Assembly (NCBI GenBank): GCA_018136815.1
Contig: CM030936.1
Span: 5,121,774 to 5,185,773 of the forward strand
Reading direction: 5' to 3'
Length of the DNA: 64,000 bases
Source of the DNA: Isochrysis galbana
Lineage: Eukaryota; Haptophyta; Isochrysidales; Isochrysidaceae
This document shows, one piece after another, positions 29,794 through 41,700 of this stretch. The position numbers and the translations under genes were made by a program. How positions within the stretch are numbered: the stretch's first letter is position 1; each line of letters opens with the position of its first letter. The notes beneath the pieces are model-generated. The model ran no database searches. It worked only from the letters and a program-made list of their open reading frames with translations, and was not told the DNA's origin.

Positions 29794-32335
29794 ATGCCGC
29801 AGAAGAAAGGCAAGCCTGCGCCGCCTGCCACAGAGCCAGAGCCGCCGTCACCAGCGCACGATGAGCCCTACCACACAATCATCCCGGGCAACGACTGGGA
29901 GCCGCCAAAGATGATGATCCGGCCAATGGACCAAGTCCAGCTTACCGAGAAGGAGCTGGGAGAGGAGCTTACGCGCCTCTGGAAGGCAGAAAACCCCAAC
30001 GCAGCGCATAACATTGCATACTTCTCGCACAAGGAGAAGACCTTCAAGCACATCGCCACCGTCGAGCAGTCGGAGTTCCACCTGATGCAGGTATGTTTGC
30101 TGCACAGTCTATGATAGTGCTCGCGCAACTGCATCTCTATATGCACCACCAGCCGATCCGCACAGTTTGGCGGCTTGATCCTTCAATGCAACGCTTGGGC
30201 TCTGTTGGCATTTGGCTTGAAGGTTGGTCGTTCTGCGAACCCGTTGAAATCTGGGTGACACTCCGGCTCTGTACACGTCGCGATGCTCGCCATTTGGCAC
30301 GTGCGCAAATCTGCCCTCCTCCTCCCGCTCCGCCGCGATAATCTGCAGGAGGGTTCACTTTTGCATGTGGGCAGCGATGAGGCAAAGAAGCAGAAGGAGC
30401 GCGAGCAGGAGGAGAAGAATGCAATTGGAGCGGAGGCCGAACGGCAGCAAAGCGAGGGCAAAGAGGTCACCGAGGATGACGCTCGTGGTGCGTGCTCACC
30501 TTAGCGACCACGCCATCATCAAGAGGCCGTCGTGCACAGCCTAAATGCGGCGCCTCTCAGGATACACGGTATTCAGGGCGACACGAGAGGGGATCATCCC
30601 CTAGCAGGCGCGCGCGCCACGTCCCATTCTAATGCGAATCCCATTCTCTCCGCCAGGCCTGCGCAACCAGTTCAACTTCTCGGAGCGCACCTCGCAAACC
30701 CTGAACAATGCACACAAGGAGCGCGGAACTATGACGGAGCCGCCGCCGTCAGTAGAATATGCTGGTCAGGCAACGCAGTGGGAGATGTTTGACGCCTATA
30801 TGGAGGACCAGGAGCGCAAGCGCGAGGCTGAGCGCAAGGCCAAGAAAGCTGGAAAAGGCAGCGATGCGGACAAGAAGAGTGGCGATGGAGACGTGGCTGC
30901 CAAGCCCGAGACGGTCTTGATGGAGCCGAGTATCCACACGCCAGAGTTTGCGCATGCAGTCAAGATCCTCGAACGCATGGTCAACCAAAATACGTACGAT
31001 GACATTACGCACGATTTCAAATTCTGGGAGGATGCATCGGATTTGTACCGCGAGGGTGAGGGTACCCTGCTGCCGCTGTGGAAATTCTACAACGAAAAGA
31101 CCAAGCGCAAGCACATCACTGCTGTAAAATGGAACCCTGAGTACCCTGACCTCTTTGCGGTGGGATACGGCTCCTTCGACTTCATGAAGCAGGGGGTTGG
31201 ATTTCTATGCCTGTACTCGCTTAAGAACCCGTCCTTTCCTGAATTTTGCTGCCAGACTGATTCGGGTCTCATGTGCCTTGACTGGCACCCTCAGCACTCG
31301 TCCGTGATGTGTGTCGGCCTGTATGATGGTACAGTGGCCGTTTATGACACCCGTTCCCCAAAGAGCGCGCCCATCTTTCACTCGACCGTGAAGAAGGGCA
31401 AGCACACCGATCCTGTATGGGAGGTGTGCTGGCAGGAAGAGGACTTGGCCAAAAATCTCAACTTCTTCTCGATATCGTCCGACGGGCGCGTCACGCTCTG
31501 GACGCTTTCCAAGTCTGAGCTCGACTTCTCTGACTTAATGCATCTGAAGCTCGTTGCTGCGCCGGGTGCAGCTCCTGCAAACGGCGTGCCTGACGATGAG
31601 GAGACATCTCTTTCTGGCCTCGCCGGAGGCTGCTGTTTCGACTTTTCGAATCTGTCAGAGCACCTATTTCTCGTGGGGACGGAGGAGGGTCGTGTGCACA
31701 AATGCTCCAAAGCCTACAACTCGCAGTACCTAGAGACGTATAACGGCCACTACATGGCCGTGTACACAGTGCGGTGGAACCCGTTCTCGCCGCGCGTCTT
31801 CCTATCCTGTTCAGCCGACTGGACCGTGAAGTTGTGGGATCATATGCGTCCCGCAGCGTTGCTCTCCTTCGACCTCAACAATCAGGTCGGCGATGTGGCT
31901 TGGACGCCGTGGTCGGCGACCACGTTCGCTGCTTGCACTGCCGACGGAAAGGTGCATGTCTTCGATCTCAACGAGAACAAGAATGAGGCGCTTTGCGAAC
32001 AGAAGGTTGTACGCAAGGCAAAATGCACAAAGCTGGCGTTCAACCTTCTTGGTGCCGCGTGCCCTGTCATCCTTGTAGGCGATGACCACTCATGCGTCTC
32101 ATCGCTCAAGCTTTCGCCAAATTTGCGCTGGACTGCCGTCACAAAGGCTGAGGCAGAGGCTCGGGCCAAGGCCGAGGCCGAGGCCGCAGCAGCCGGCGGT
32201 GGCCCGCGGAAGGGCGCCGTGCCCAAGAAGATTGAGGACTCGAACTTCAAGCAGGACCCCAAGGTTCTGGAGGTCCAAAAGATCGAGAAAATCGCGGATA
32301 TGGCCATCAAGAATCAGCTAAACGAGGGCAAGTAA
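29794..32335 (+). CDS. DNAI1: Axonemal outer-arm dynein intermediate chain 1
   Basis: Three exons: 29794-30090, 30349-30487, 30657-32335; introns of 258 and 169 nt with GT-AG ends. Product about 704 aa, close to human DNAI1 (699 aa) and Chlamydomonas IC1/ODA9. The exon 2-3 joint gives ARG then LRNQFNFSERTSQTLNN, a family signature. The N-terminal part (PMDQVQLTEKEL) and a Lys/Glu-rich middle are followed by WD repeats across the last 400 residues (LDWHPQHSSVMCVGLYDGTV, VRWNPFSPRVFLSCSADWTV, DVAWTPWSATTFAACTADGK). The C-terminus is a KAEAEARAKAEAE helix. Role: scaffold of the outer dynein arm that attaches heavy chains to the flagellar doublet. The gene shows that the organism builds motile flagella. 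It starts at ATG after a CT-rich leader. Confidence 0.95.
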
Positions 32336-32547
32336 TGTAGGCTCAACCTGCTTGTGGATGTGGCCGCGAATCTGTTGCCGTGCACGCCGTCCCTTTGAGC
32401 ACGAAAGGGGCTGCTCCCGGGGCGCGGGCCATGGAGACAATGTTGTGACCCGTTCTGCACGAACGAACCACCAAATGACGTGTGCGCACGCTTCGGCACG
32501 CGTATGATGGATAGACGCCGTTCTCATGCCCATACAATACACACTAT

Positions 32548-33339
32548 TAAGATTAAGACAGTGCAACTAAGTTTATACTTGGTTCGCCCATGGGGGGGCA
32601 CGAGCCCCCCCCCTCTCTCCACTCCTCCTCTGCCATGGGGGAGGAACCACCCATCCTCCTGGCATGCCTGATGGCTTGCCAGGAGGCCACTGCCCTGCTG
32701 ACCCACTCTCCCACTGACAGGCACGCCTGGATCGCTCGTCCTGGCCCCTCGTGGCCAGCCCATCGCTCCAACCCCCCCTCCCCCCCTGTTCGACAGGCAG
32801 ACAGGTGCAGACTGGGGGCCCCAGAGGCTCAGGAGCGCCAGCGAGGGAGAGGCAGGGGAGGCCAGGGCCCAGCCCCAGCCTCCTCTGCCCCCTGAGCTGG
32901 CCTCCAGGAGCCTCCAGGGGTCGCCAGCAAGCAGCTGCAGGCCTGGCGCAGGCACGCCATCGCGCGTGCCGCAGGAGAGAGGAGAGGGAGCGCGGAGAAG
33001 GGGGTGGGCGGAGCGAGAGCTCCGCCCACCAAAAAATATGTAAGTCCCGCACCTGTTTACAGGAGAAGTCGGGACTTAGGACGCCGCCAGCCCGGTAGGC
33101 ATAGGAGGAGAAGGGGAGAACGGATCACCGGGGGGGGGCGCGGGCCACCGACCATATCTAAGCCCTTTTCCCCTATCCCCCTAGTAGTGCACGGGGGGAG
33201 TCGCCTGATGGCGGGGGGGAAAGGGCCGGCGGAGTGGGGGTGTAGAGAAAGTTTTGCTGCGTGAGTAGAAAGTAGAGGGTCCACGGCCGCGTGTGCGGTG
33301 AGACTGTTAAGAAATTAATTAATAAGATTAAGACAGTGC
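32548..33339 (-). mobile_element. R1 family retroposon, copy D, with 17-bp target duplication
   Basis: TAAGATTAAGACAGTGC occurs at 32548-32564 and 33323-33339. Between them is a 758-bp insert whose 32565-32960 part is R1 in reverse orientation, with its AAGTTTATACTT terminus directly against the left duplication. The rest includes a perfect 12-bp hairpin (33003-33030: GGTGGGCGGAGC, GAGA loop), a second hairpin around AAGTCCCG/CGGGACTT (33042-33080) and R2 copy 2. Long variable target duplications fit target-primed reverse transcription. The conserved R1 hairpin is at 32656-32685. Confidence 0.75.
33244..33304 (+). repeat. R2 repeat, copy 2
   Basis: AGAAAGTTTTGCTGCGTGA ... GGTCCACGGCCGCGTGTGCG matches 23175-23236. 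It lies inside the segment bounded by the R1 copy D target duplications, so it is either the 5' part of that element or an earlier insertion. Confidence 0.65.
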
Positions 33340-33904
33340 TCAACCTAGTACTCAACCTACTTTTATAAGTGGGGGTCAATGGGGGCCTCGCGGCCCCCCC
33401 TCACTCCATCGCGGACATCCTCCTGGGTGTCTGGCAGGGGTTGGGGACTCATCAACCTGACCCAGACCCCAAGTGGGCGCGACTTACTATTGCTCCGCTC
33501 TCCGGCGCCCCCTGCCCCGCGAAAGCGCCACCGACGCCGTCGCCCTCTACCCTCGTTCGCCCCTCTATCTACCCCCCCCCCCTTTCCACAATGTCAGGAC
33601 CGATATCTTCCAATAAAAAAGTGGCTTCGGCTTATAGTGGTAGTGGATTCTATAGAAGTCTGTGATAATGAAGCACCATGCCAGCAGCCAGCAGGTACAG
33701 CGCGGTGAGTCAAGTATTCAGTCATAACGCCGATGTATTCGTATTCACCTCATACAGGGACAGATTGTCTGGCACTGGCTAAAAAGCCCGCAGAATTGAG
33801 ACATAGAGAGGTCCGTCGGTAAGAGAGCTCTCTCCGTACCGGCCAGACCGCCCACCGCTCTAGTAGCCCCCCCCCCCCCCTTCCCCACTGTGTAGCTATT
33901 TGTA
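33340..33904. other. Intergenic, no gene recognised
   Basis: Short frames without domains and a poly(C) run near 33868-33882. This lies 3' of the GT92-type gene. Confidence 0.4.
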
Positions 33905-36726
33905 TTACTGTTGGTCAAGTTGCTTGCGGATGGCCTCGCTTGCCCCTAGCACGCGCAGCCCATTGCCGGTTCTTTGCCACGAGCTGTACGCGAAGATGTT
34001 GAGCATGTTGCATGAGCAGCCCTGCGGCAGCTCGACATTAAACCAGGTACTGCGTGCCAAGATCAGCACCGGGCAACCAACGCCTACCTCTTCAATATAC
34101 TCATGGCCTTCTCGTGTGCGGATTCGGAATTTGGGTCGGCCAGCTATGGCAATAGTGCAAGCAACTTCAATGCCAGTGTCTGGCCAGCCAGTGTTAAGGG
34201 GCGCCTTAGCCTCATTGCTGGACGAAAGATGCTCTTCGAGTAGCGCACTCCGGGGTAAGGCGAGACGGAGTTCTGCCGCAAGCTCCAACGCAGCGCAAAT
34301 TCCCCGCATTATACGGAGCAGAGAAGTTAGCATTGGATCCACTTCGGTCAAAGTGCTGCATGGCCCTACTAAAGCATCCTCGACGGGTCTAGCGGGACAT
34401 GGTGGAGGGGCATTGGGCGGCGCCTCCGGAGAATGAAGCCACAATGCACTCGAGTGGGACTCGAACGTCGAGCAGCATAAGGCGTTGGCTTGATCAGGCA
34501 GCTCACGGGCTCGAGACAGATGCATTGCTGCCTCTGCAAAGGCTGTGCTCAGCATGTTCGAGGAAAGAATTGACGGTAGCACCACGAAGCCAGCTGTGAG
34601 CAAGACCCTTGCGACATCGACACTAACAAGCCGTGAAATCTGTGTGTGGCACCAGTATCCCGCTAGGTCGAAGACCAAGTGAGGCGCAGGGATAAGGCGC
34701 AGAGTCTGCCGGGCAATACGGCTGATAAAAAGCTCAAAGAGCCACGCGAGGATGTCCGGTTCATTTTCAGGCGGCACTATATCTCTGGCGGTCAACCCAC
34801 TAGAGAGCGAGCGCTCGTTGCACTCGCCATTGCGCCTATCGCTCCCAATTGCTTGTCTGGCCATATCGAATGCTCGGCTTTCAGCAACGTCGATCGCATA
34901 TCCGGCTAATTCACGTGAGTGTGAGTCGCTGCCAAACTCTCTTAGGGCGCGATCGCGCAATTCGGAGACTGCTCGAGCCGCACGGACCGCACATCGTTCC
35001 GGAAGGTTCCTCAATGGACTCTCGGGTCCGGCCGTGTTCCGTCCATCTTTTAAGGAGCAACCAATGCTGTCCTCCAATGTCAGGCGTGGGGTCTCCTCTG
35101 AGTGGCCGGAGTCCGTAGAACAATGTCTAGCTTGCTGCGTGAGGTGTGCCCCAATCGGACCCGATGGCGCGCAGGCAAATCTATGAAGTCGATTGCCTCC
35201 GGCAAGTTGGCCTAAATGCGAGGAAAGAAATTCCTCCCGACAAGCTGCAATCAAGGCGCGAGCTGCGGTCAGCCGTACGCACACGCCGGCTTCTATCTGT
35301 CTTTGTGCCTCGACCGGATCAGCCAGCATGAGCTGCCGAGCATACAAAGCACGCGCCTCGTCACGCCGATGCGCAATAGAGAGGGAGTTCGCATATTGGT
35401 CGAGGCCGCCCGAAACGCCGCGGAATCGATGGTTGGGAGAAGCGTAGCCGAGTGCGGCCCAGCGCTTGCGCCAAAACACTGAAAAAGAGCAAACAGCATA
35501 GTGAAGTATGCACGCATTGGTATTACAATCAACTTTTGCCTTTTTGTGAGGCACATACGGCGACCTCGATAAATTCGGGTTGTTAGTGTAGCCACGTTCA
35601 AGCTGAGCATTTGGGAGCGTCCATTCGTGAACAGAGGCCACCTACAAAGCACGAAACGAGTCTGACTTTTGAGGTAACGAGGTGCCGGGAGGTACAACAA
35701 CCATTACAAGGCGGTGTTTGGATAGCAACGGATAACTTAGAAGTAAAAACAGTGTTGTGCTCATTCACAAAGCTCACCGTTGTGATTTCATCGTCTACAC
35801 GTACGAGCGACTTGCCGTTTGTGTAGAAGCGGAAGAATTGACCGCCGCTGGCCGGTGCTTCCGTCCAATGGCTTAGCGCGCGCCTGGCAGCCATGGTGGT
35901 AACCTTGAGCTGCGATGGGTGGGTCTTGAACAGGGTCACCGAAGTGAATGGGTCGCTCGAATCTTCAACTTCAGGCACAGCCTCAAGGTTTACATACGTG
36001 AATTGCAAAGCATGCAACGACTCCAGATGAGCAAGGTGACCCCGCAAAGCAGCCCTTGCTTCGAACAGCACCGACCGCCACGGCGGACCCGCAGTGGGAA
36101 ATGGATCTTGGCAAACGGCTGCTTGGCTTGCAGACTGCACGTCTCTGCCTTCCTTTTGTGGGAGCTCAAAAGGCACATACAACAACTCGTCTGAATCGAC
36201 ATGGAGAAGGAAGCGAACACCCTCGGACCGTGCCTGGGCCAAGGCGTGCTCGCAATTAAGCTGCTGCCTTGCCTGGACCTCCGTGTCGACATACACAGAC
36301 AACCTAGCCCAAGATGGAAGGTCGGACCATTCTCTCCTGTATCGGCAAGGGGGGCCCGAGGTGGGCAAATAATACACATGTTGAGGGGCATGATAAACTG
36401 GTCTCAAGGCCCATAGCACACCGGAGCTGCTCGTCCCTCACTCGTACTTTCAGTCGCTCCGGCGAATATAGCGCGGCGGCCGCTCGCACGGCATCGTGTG
36501 GATCGTCGATGTAGCAGTAGATCCGACAGAAGCCGAGACCGAGGTAATAGCATGCGAAAGAGTCGAAAGAGTCGACGTTGTCGCACATCGTGCAGACCAG
36601 CGCGATGGGCAGATTGAGCTCCCCCGCCTGCCCTACAACCGCTCTGAACCGCCGCTCGCGCCACTCGGAGCGCTGGCGACATCGGCCCATACGAGTGGAA
36701 TGGGGAAGAGAGGAGGGGACCACCAC
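33905..36726 (-). CDS. GT92/Glyco_tranf_2_4-type glycosyltransferase with long C-terminal extension
   Basis: Three exons in order 36726-36422, 36303-35778, 35641-33905; introns of 118 and 136 nt with matching phases, about 855 aa. Exon 1: ALVCTMCDNVDSFDSFACYY, GFCRIYCYIDDP. The joint gives DEQLR then LSVYVDTEVQARQQLNCEHA. Exon 2 holds the metal-binding HVDSDELL and ends GKSLVRVDDEITT. Exon 3 opens VASVHEWTLPN and CILHYAVCSFSVFWRKRW, the usual end of this fold. About 400 further residues follow. Within them AGFVVLPSILSSNM and, near the end, TIAIAGRPKFRIRTREG ... GCPVLILARSTWFNVELPQG have the look of a 2OG-oxygenase/cupin beta-barrel, though no clear HxD...H is seen. The first exon may start further upstream (ATG near 36943). 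Likely a Golgi enzyme; substrate unknown. Confidence 0.75.
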
Positions 36727-36967
36727 TGGAGTGGTCTCTTCGTCTCTTCAGCTCGAGAGAGAAAACAGCTGCTGTGAAAGAGTCAGACTTGTCAATGCTC
36801 TCCTCTTTCCATTCTCCATTATCGGAGGGATGTCCCGCGCTGTGAAATGGCTTCTCCCCCGATTCAAAGCAGAGGAGGAGGGAGTGTGTGTGTGGGGGTC
36901 CCTCTGAAGAAGCCAACAGGCCGGCGGGGACGGCAGAGCCCAATGCTGCCATGGCACTGGCGAACAA

Positions 36968-37297
36968 GCAAGCGCGGCTACCCGGAGCAGGTCAGCACTT
37001 CTTTCGCCGCACTTGCTCTACGAACTACCGCGTCTCTTCCTTGTGCACATAGATTTGTCCCCACAGGCAAAGAGAGTTGCTGTTACGCGCGCTCGGCCGC
37101 TCATCTCTCAGCTTGGCTCTCCGTGTGCTCTGCCTCGTACAGGTAGCCATACCAGCGGAGTGGCCGCAGACACGCGATATAGGACCGGTGACAGAGAGCT
37201 GGGGTAACAGTTTTGGCGGTCATTACATCCTGCAGCTGCGTTCTCCAGTAACGAACAGTAGTACCAGTGACGGTGGAACGGTACGGCCGCCGCCACG
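36968..37297. other. Intergenic, no gene recognised
   Basis: 5' flank of the GT92-type gene. No domain-bearing frame and no clear repeats. Confidence 0.35.
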
Positions 37298-37619
37298 CTT
37301 GAGGCGTGAGCCTGCGTCAATGAAGCAAGGCGGCTCCATGTGGCTCCATGATCATACTGTGCGTGGAGACAATACTCTTAGCAAGCAAACATTTCGGCGT
37401 CACTCCCCAGATGATGCGTGGCACAGTCTGCAATGTAACGCCGCTTCCATCACACGCTCTTGAGGCGTGAGCCTGCATCAATGAAGCAAGGCGGCTCCTT
37501 GTGGCTCCATGATCATACTATGCGTGGAGACAATACTCTTAGCAAGCAAACATTTCGGTGTCACTCCCCAGATGATGCGTGGCACAGTCTGCAATGTAAC
37601 GCCGCTTCCATCACACGCT
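37298..37619. repeat. 161-bp tandem duplication
   Basis: 37298-37458 and 37459-37619 are two adjacent copies of a 161-bp unit starting CTTGAGGCGTGAGCCTGC and ending CCATCACACG, differing at only a few bases. A recent duplication of non-coding DNA. Confidence 0.9.
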
Positions 37620-37979
37620 GGTGATAGGGATTCTGAGCCATGAGCCCTGGCGTAGTAGATCATGCAATGGCGGGAGCGCATGTGTGGAAAGGAGAACCGC
37701 ATCGCTATTTCCATAGGTGGCAGTATATGATCTGCGTCCCACCGCTCTTTTGCTAGGAGGAGAGAAGGATGAAGAGCGCGATGGCCGCCCCAACCCCAAT
37801 CCCGATCCCTTTTGCGCCCATCAACGAAAGGCCGTCGCCAGGAGTTTGAAGAGGGCAATCAAGAGATACACTGATACACGTCGATGAGGGGGCCTGCCGT
37901 TTCGATGGGTCAGGCAATGTCGTAGTCGTAGTCTTGCTTGACTGAAGATGCTATGGCGGACGTAAACCCACATGGCGTG

Positions 37980-38190
37980 CCCACCCTATAAAAGAGGTAT
38001 TTTTGAACGGGATATTTCGAAGATATTGGATATTTGGGGGGCCGCACGGGACATACACGAGATATGTCGTATTAGAACTACGGGACATTTCGAAGATATT
38101 TTGGGGGTCGACCGGGATATAAACGGGATATATGCCCGGGATATATTGGGGTAAAAAACGGGAGATATTTTGGCCTATCCCTACACCGAA
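37980..38190. repeat. R4 AT-rich element
   Basis: Dense GGGATAT / GATATTTCGAAGATATT words ending in ATATTTTGGCCTATCCCTA, the reverse complement of the TAGGGGTAGGCCAAAATAT start at 7559. The shared outer end plus repeated internal words suggest a small transposon-like family. Confidence 0.45.
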
Positions 38191-38309
38191 GCTTCGCCGT
38201 CTGACCACTATATTCCCAGTTGGATTTTTTCATTAACAGCGAAAAACACATGTTTTTGTTTTTTGGCCTCCGAAAAAAAACCACTATTCATGTGTCCTGT
38301 GTTTCACAT

Positions 38310-38500
38310 GTAGGCCCCCGATATCTATCGGCTATCGGGGGATTTTCAAAATGATTTTTGCGGTCCCCCGATAGCTATCGGGGGGGGGCTGTTGGCGACA
38401 GGGAGAAAATTTCCTCCCGATAGCTATCGGGGGCCAGCTATCGGGGGCCGTCCCCGATAGCTATCGGGGGGCGTTGGCTCCTGGGGGGTAACATACATAC
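38310..38500 (+). repeat. R9 palindromic repeat, left copy
   Basis: Three copies of the perfect palindrome CCCCGATAGCTATCGGGG (near 38366-38384, 38415-38432, 38452-38470) set in a block whose GGAGAAAATTTCCTCCCGAT and GTTGGCTCCTGGG words recur inverted at 44595-44705. It lies 210 bp upstream of the RPGRIP1-like start. Confidence 0.75.
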
Positions 38501-38711
38501 AACATACAAGATATCGGAAGCGGAAATAAATATACCGGAGGGGGAGGAAATACCGGATGGGGCCCGCGGATTTGAATGGATAGCTCGACGGGCGAGCCTG
38601 CCGCGCGACTCGCGCTCTCTCCGGCCGTCCGCTGCCCTCGACGCCTCCGCCGTCTCGGCGCCCTCTCGACGCGCTTCTCCTGCATTTGCTGTCAAGCCCC
38701 TCGCTCCTACC

Positions 38712-41700
38712 ATGCCGACTGCATCGGGTCACCATAATGACCTTGTCGTGGCGGTCGAAGAGTGTACACTAGGCTCAGCTCTGGTCAACCGCATCCTCGA
38801 GGAGCACCTCACCATCTCTGTCGGTGTCGACCTGTTAGGGCTTGGGACGGGCGTCCTACGAACTCAGAGACGCCTTGCCGTGGCAGGTAATACCCTGTTA
38901 AGATTCGACTGGGAGCACCGCGTCGTGGTAGAGCCGGGTGAGCCAATCTGGGACCCGCTGGTAGAGGCGCTGCGATCTGAGGATGAACAGGACTCGGATA
39001 TTTACTTTATCCTCTTTGGCCACGGCAAGGCGGAGGAAGAGGAGCTCGGGACTGCGCACATCAATCTCGAGGCGATGATGAAACGAGGGCACGACGAAAC
39101 ACACATCTGCGCGCCTGTCCTGGACAACGACCAGCATCAGATCGCTCAGCTGACAATCTCTGTGACTGCCATTGCTGCGCTTAAGTGGGTGGCGTCCGGC
39201 GGTGGCGAGTCGCTCTCGTTCGTGGTCAATGTGGGCAATGCTATGTTGAGCACGGCAGCACAGAAACAGCTCGGCACAACAGTACTCTCCCAGCCGATGT
39301 GCGTTGAGATTGAGCTGCCTGGAAGACTGCCTGCTGTCCGCACTGCATCAAAACGACCTAATGCACAAGGCAAGCTTACGTTCGATTTTTCAGCCCACGT
39401 CGAGCTCATCCCAGGCTCAGAGCAGCACGTCGCCATCCTTGAAGCCATGGCCTCAGGAAGCGAGGCAGCTGCCGATGTAACATGCTCTCTGATCGCGTTG
39501 TCGGGAACTATGGGCACAAGAGAGCGAGAGCTCGGGAGTGGCATGTTCAATATGCTTGACATTCTTCGGCATGGCAAGGAGATGTCGCCACGCCCAATAG
39601 AGCTACGTGGATCTCTTGTGAAGGGCGAGGCTGTCTGCACCGTGGTCGTCTCCTTACGTGCGCTTGAGGTTCTTCAAATGCTCGAGAAGACGTCTGGCAT
39701 GGCGGCCGAACCGGAGCTTATCGATGAGAATCTTCGATTATGGTTGGTGCGAGCAACTGCGACTGCAGGGCCCCGTCCATGCTTCAATCAGCCCATTGCG
39801 TGGACATACTCCACCCCCTGTAAGCTGCTTCCTCATTCGAGAAGCTCTAAGCGTGAACTCGCTCTTCACGGCGCAGGATCAAGGCGGAAATGTCCCCTAC
39901 AGCTTACTGTTAGTCGGCGAAACGCACGACCAAAATGTTGCCAAGTCGGGGATTCCATTTGATGTCATTGACAATGCACAAACCAACAATGTTGACCACA
40001 GCAAGTCACGAGACCGCAGGGGGGGCGCCGGTACCGACAAGGCACTGGACTGGACAGCGCTTCTTCAAAGTGCCAATGCTATTGGAAATTGCCAGCCTGG
40101 CAAAAACGACTTTGCCCTCGAAAAGTGGGCAAAAGGCCGGATTCAAGGCTTGTGGCGGCTTTGTGCTCTCTTCGCTCGGTCTACCGCAATTTTGCGTCTA
40201 CAGGCTCAGCACGCTCGCCAGGCCAACGCATTGGAAGCCTTACGCACAAAGAAGGCGAGAGATCAGCTTGCGTCCCGGCAGCGGCAGCGACTTGCTGACG
40301 CAAGGAGGGACGGAGCAAATCCACATGCCGCCAACTCGCATCACTCATGCCAAGGCTCGACCAATGCTCAGCAGGCAGTGCTCGAGCTTTACGAGAGGCT
40401 CTTACACGGCATGCACGGGGTGCTTCGTTCACTCCTTACCGATACGGCAGCGATGCGCCGACAGTGCGATGAAGCGGGGCTTTTGCTCGAGTCGCATGTG
40501 CTGCGGGCAGAGCGCGCTGCCCATGAGGATGCTTTACGCTTTACGCATGCACTCGAATTGTGCTCCTTTGCATATGGCCGTGACATGCAACACGACGTCG
40601 AGAGGCTCGATGGGCCCGTGATGAAGGGGAAGCACGCAGGAGATAGTTACGGTGTGCATGCAATCGAGGCTCTGCAAAAGGCGACGGCGTATGCGTTGGG
40701 GGAGTCCAGTGCGCCCCTACTTCACATCACCACAGCGACGGATCGGGGGGTCGAGCGAGGCGGCTCGTGGCGAGGGCAGATATCGGTTGATTCGATGGAC
40801 GTCTCTTCTGAGATGGATTCTATTGCGATAAGGCGGACAATGGCGGCCACGACACCCCTGTGCCTGCAAGTCAGCCAGATGCGACTACGTGGTGTTGCAC
40901 TTCAAGCATACCGAAGCTCGCCACTTCAATTGGCGTTGACACTCAAACCCGCCGGACTTCATCTCCCCACACTGCGCACTGCAAGTGTCGTCCCGAATCT
41001 AGCTCAGCTGGACTTTGGTTTCGAGGGTGAATGGACCTTACAGGAGCACGGTGCACTTTGGGAAGTCTTGTCGAGGCTGTTGCAAGAGAGTACGCCCGCT
41101 GCCTCCTTCGGTACCACCAGTCTCGCATTGAGGATACAGCTCTTTGCTGGCGGCGCCGGCGCAACAGGTCTGCGCGAAGTGGCAGGTGCGTATGTGCCAC
41201 TCATACGTCTACTCTTGGGGAATTCAGGACCTGTGAATCTCCTAAGCCCTGCTGGGGGGGTCTTTGCGGAGTGTGACGTCATGGTGCGTTGCCATCGGCT
41301 CCTTGAGGCAGCAGAGATACTCAGGGCACGCTCACCCACTATAGTGGTAGTGGTGCGTGATCTCGAGCTCAGAGGAGGTTTGGAGCGTTCCCGATGGGGC
41401 TTGTGGATCGAGACGGACGTACTCGGCTTGGCTGACGCGGCATTGAGAACTCAAGCGCTGCCCGCATCCGACCACATGCACTTTGACCAAGAATGGGCGG
41501 TGCCAGTTGCCCCAGGGTCGGTGGGCGAAGAGAGGCTCATCAACGTTATGCAGGATGCCCGCGCGGCCATCCGCTTCCGGCTCATGAGCGCAGGGCCAAG
41601 TGGCTCCAAGATCATGGCTCACGGCGATCTACCCCTGCTCAATTTGGGTGGGAGTACAAGCGCCCCGCTAGACATGGCCACTCAGCCGCGATGTGATTGG

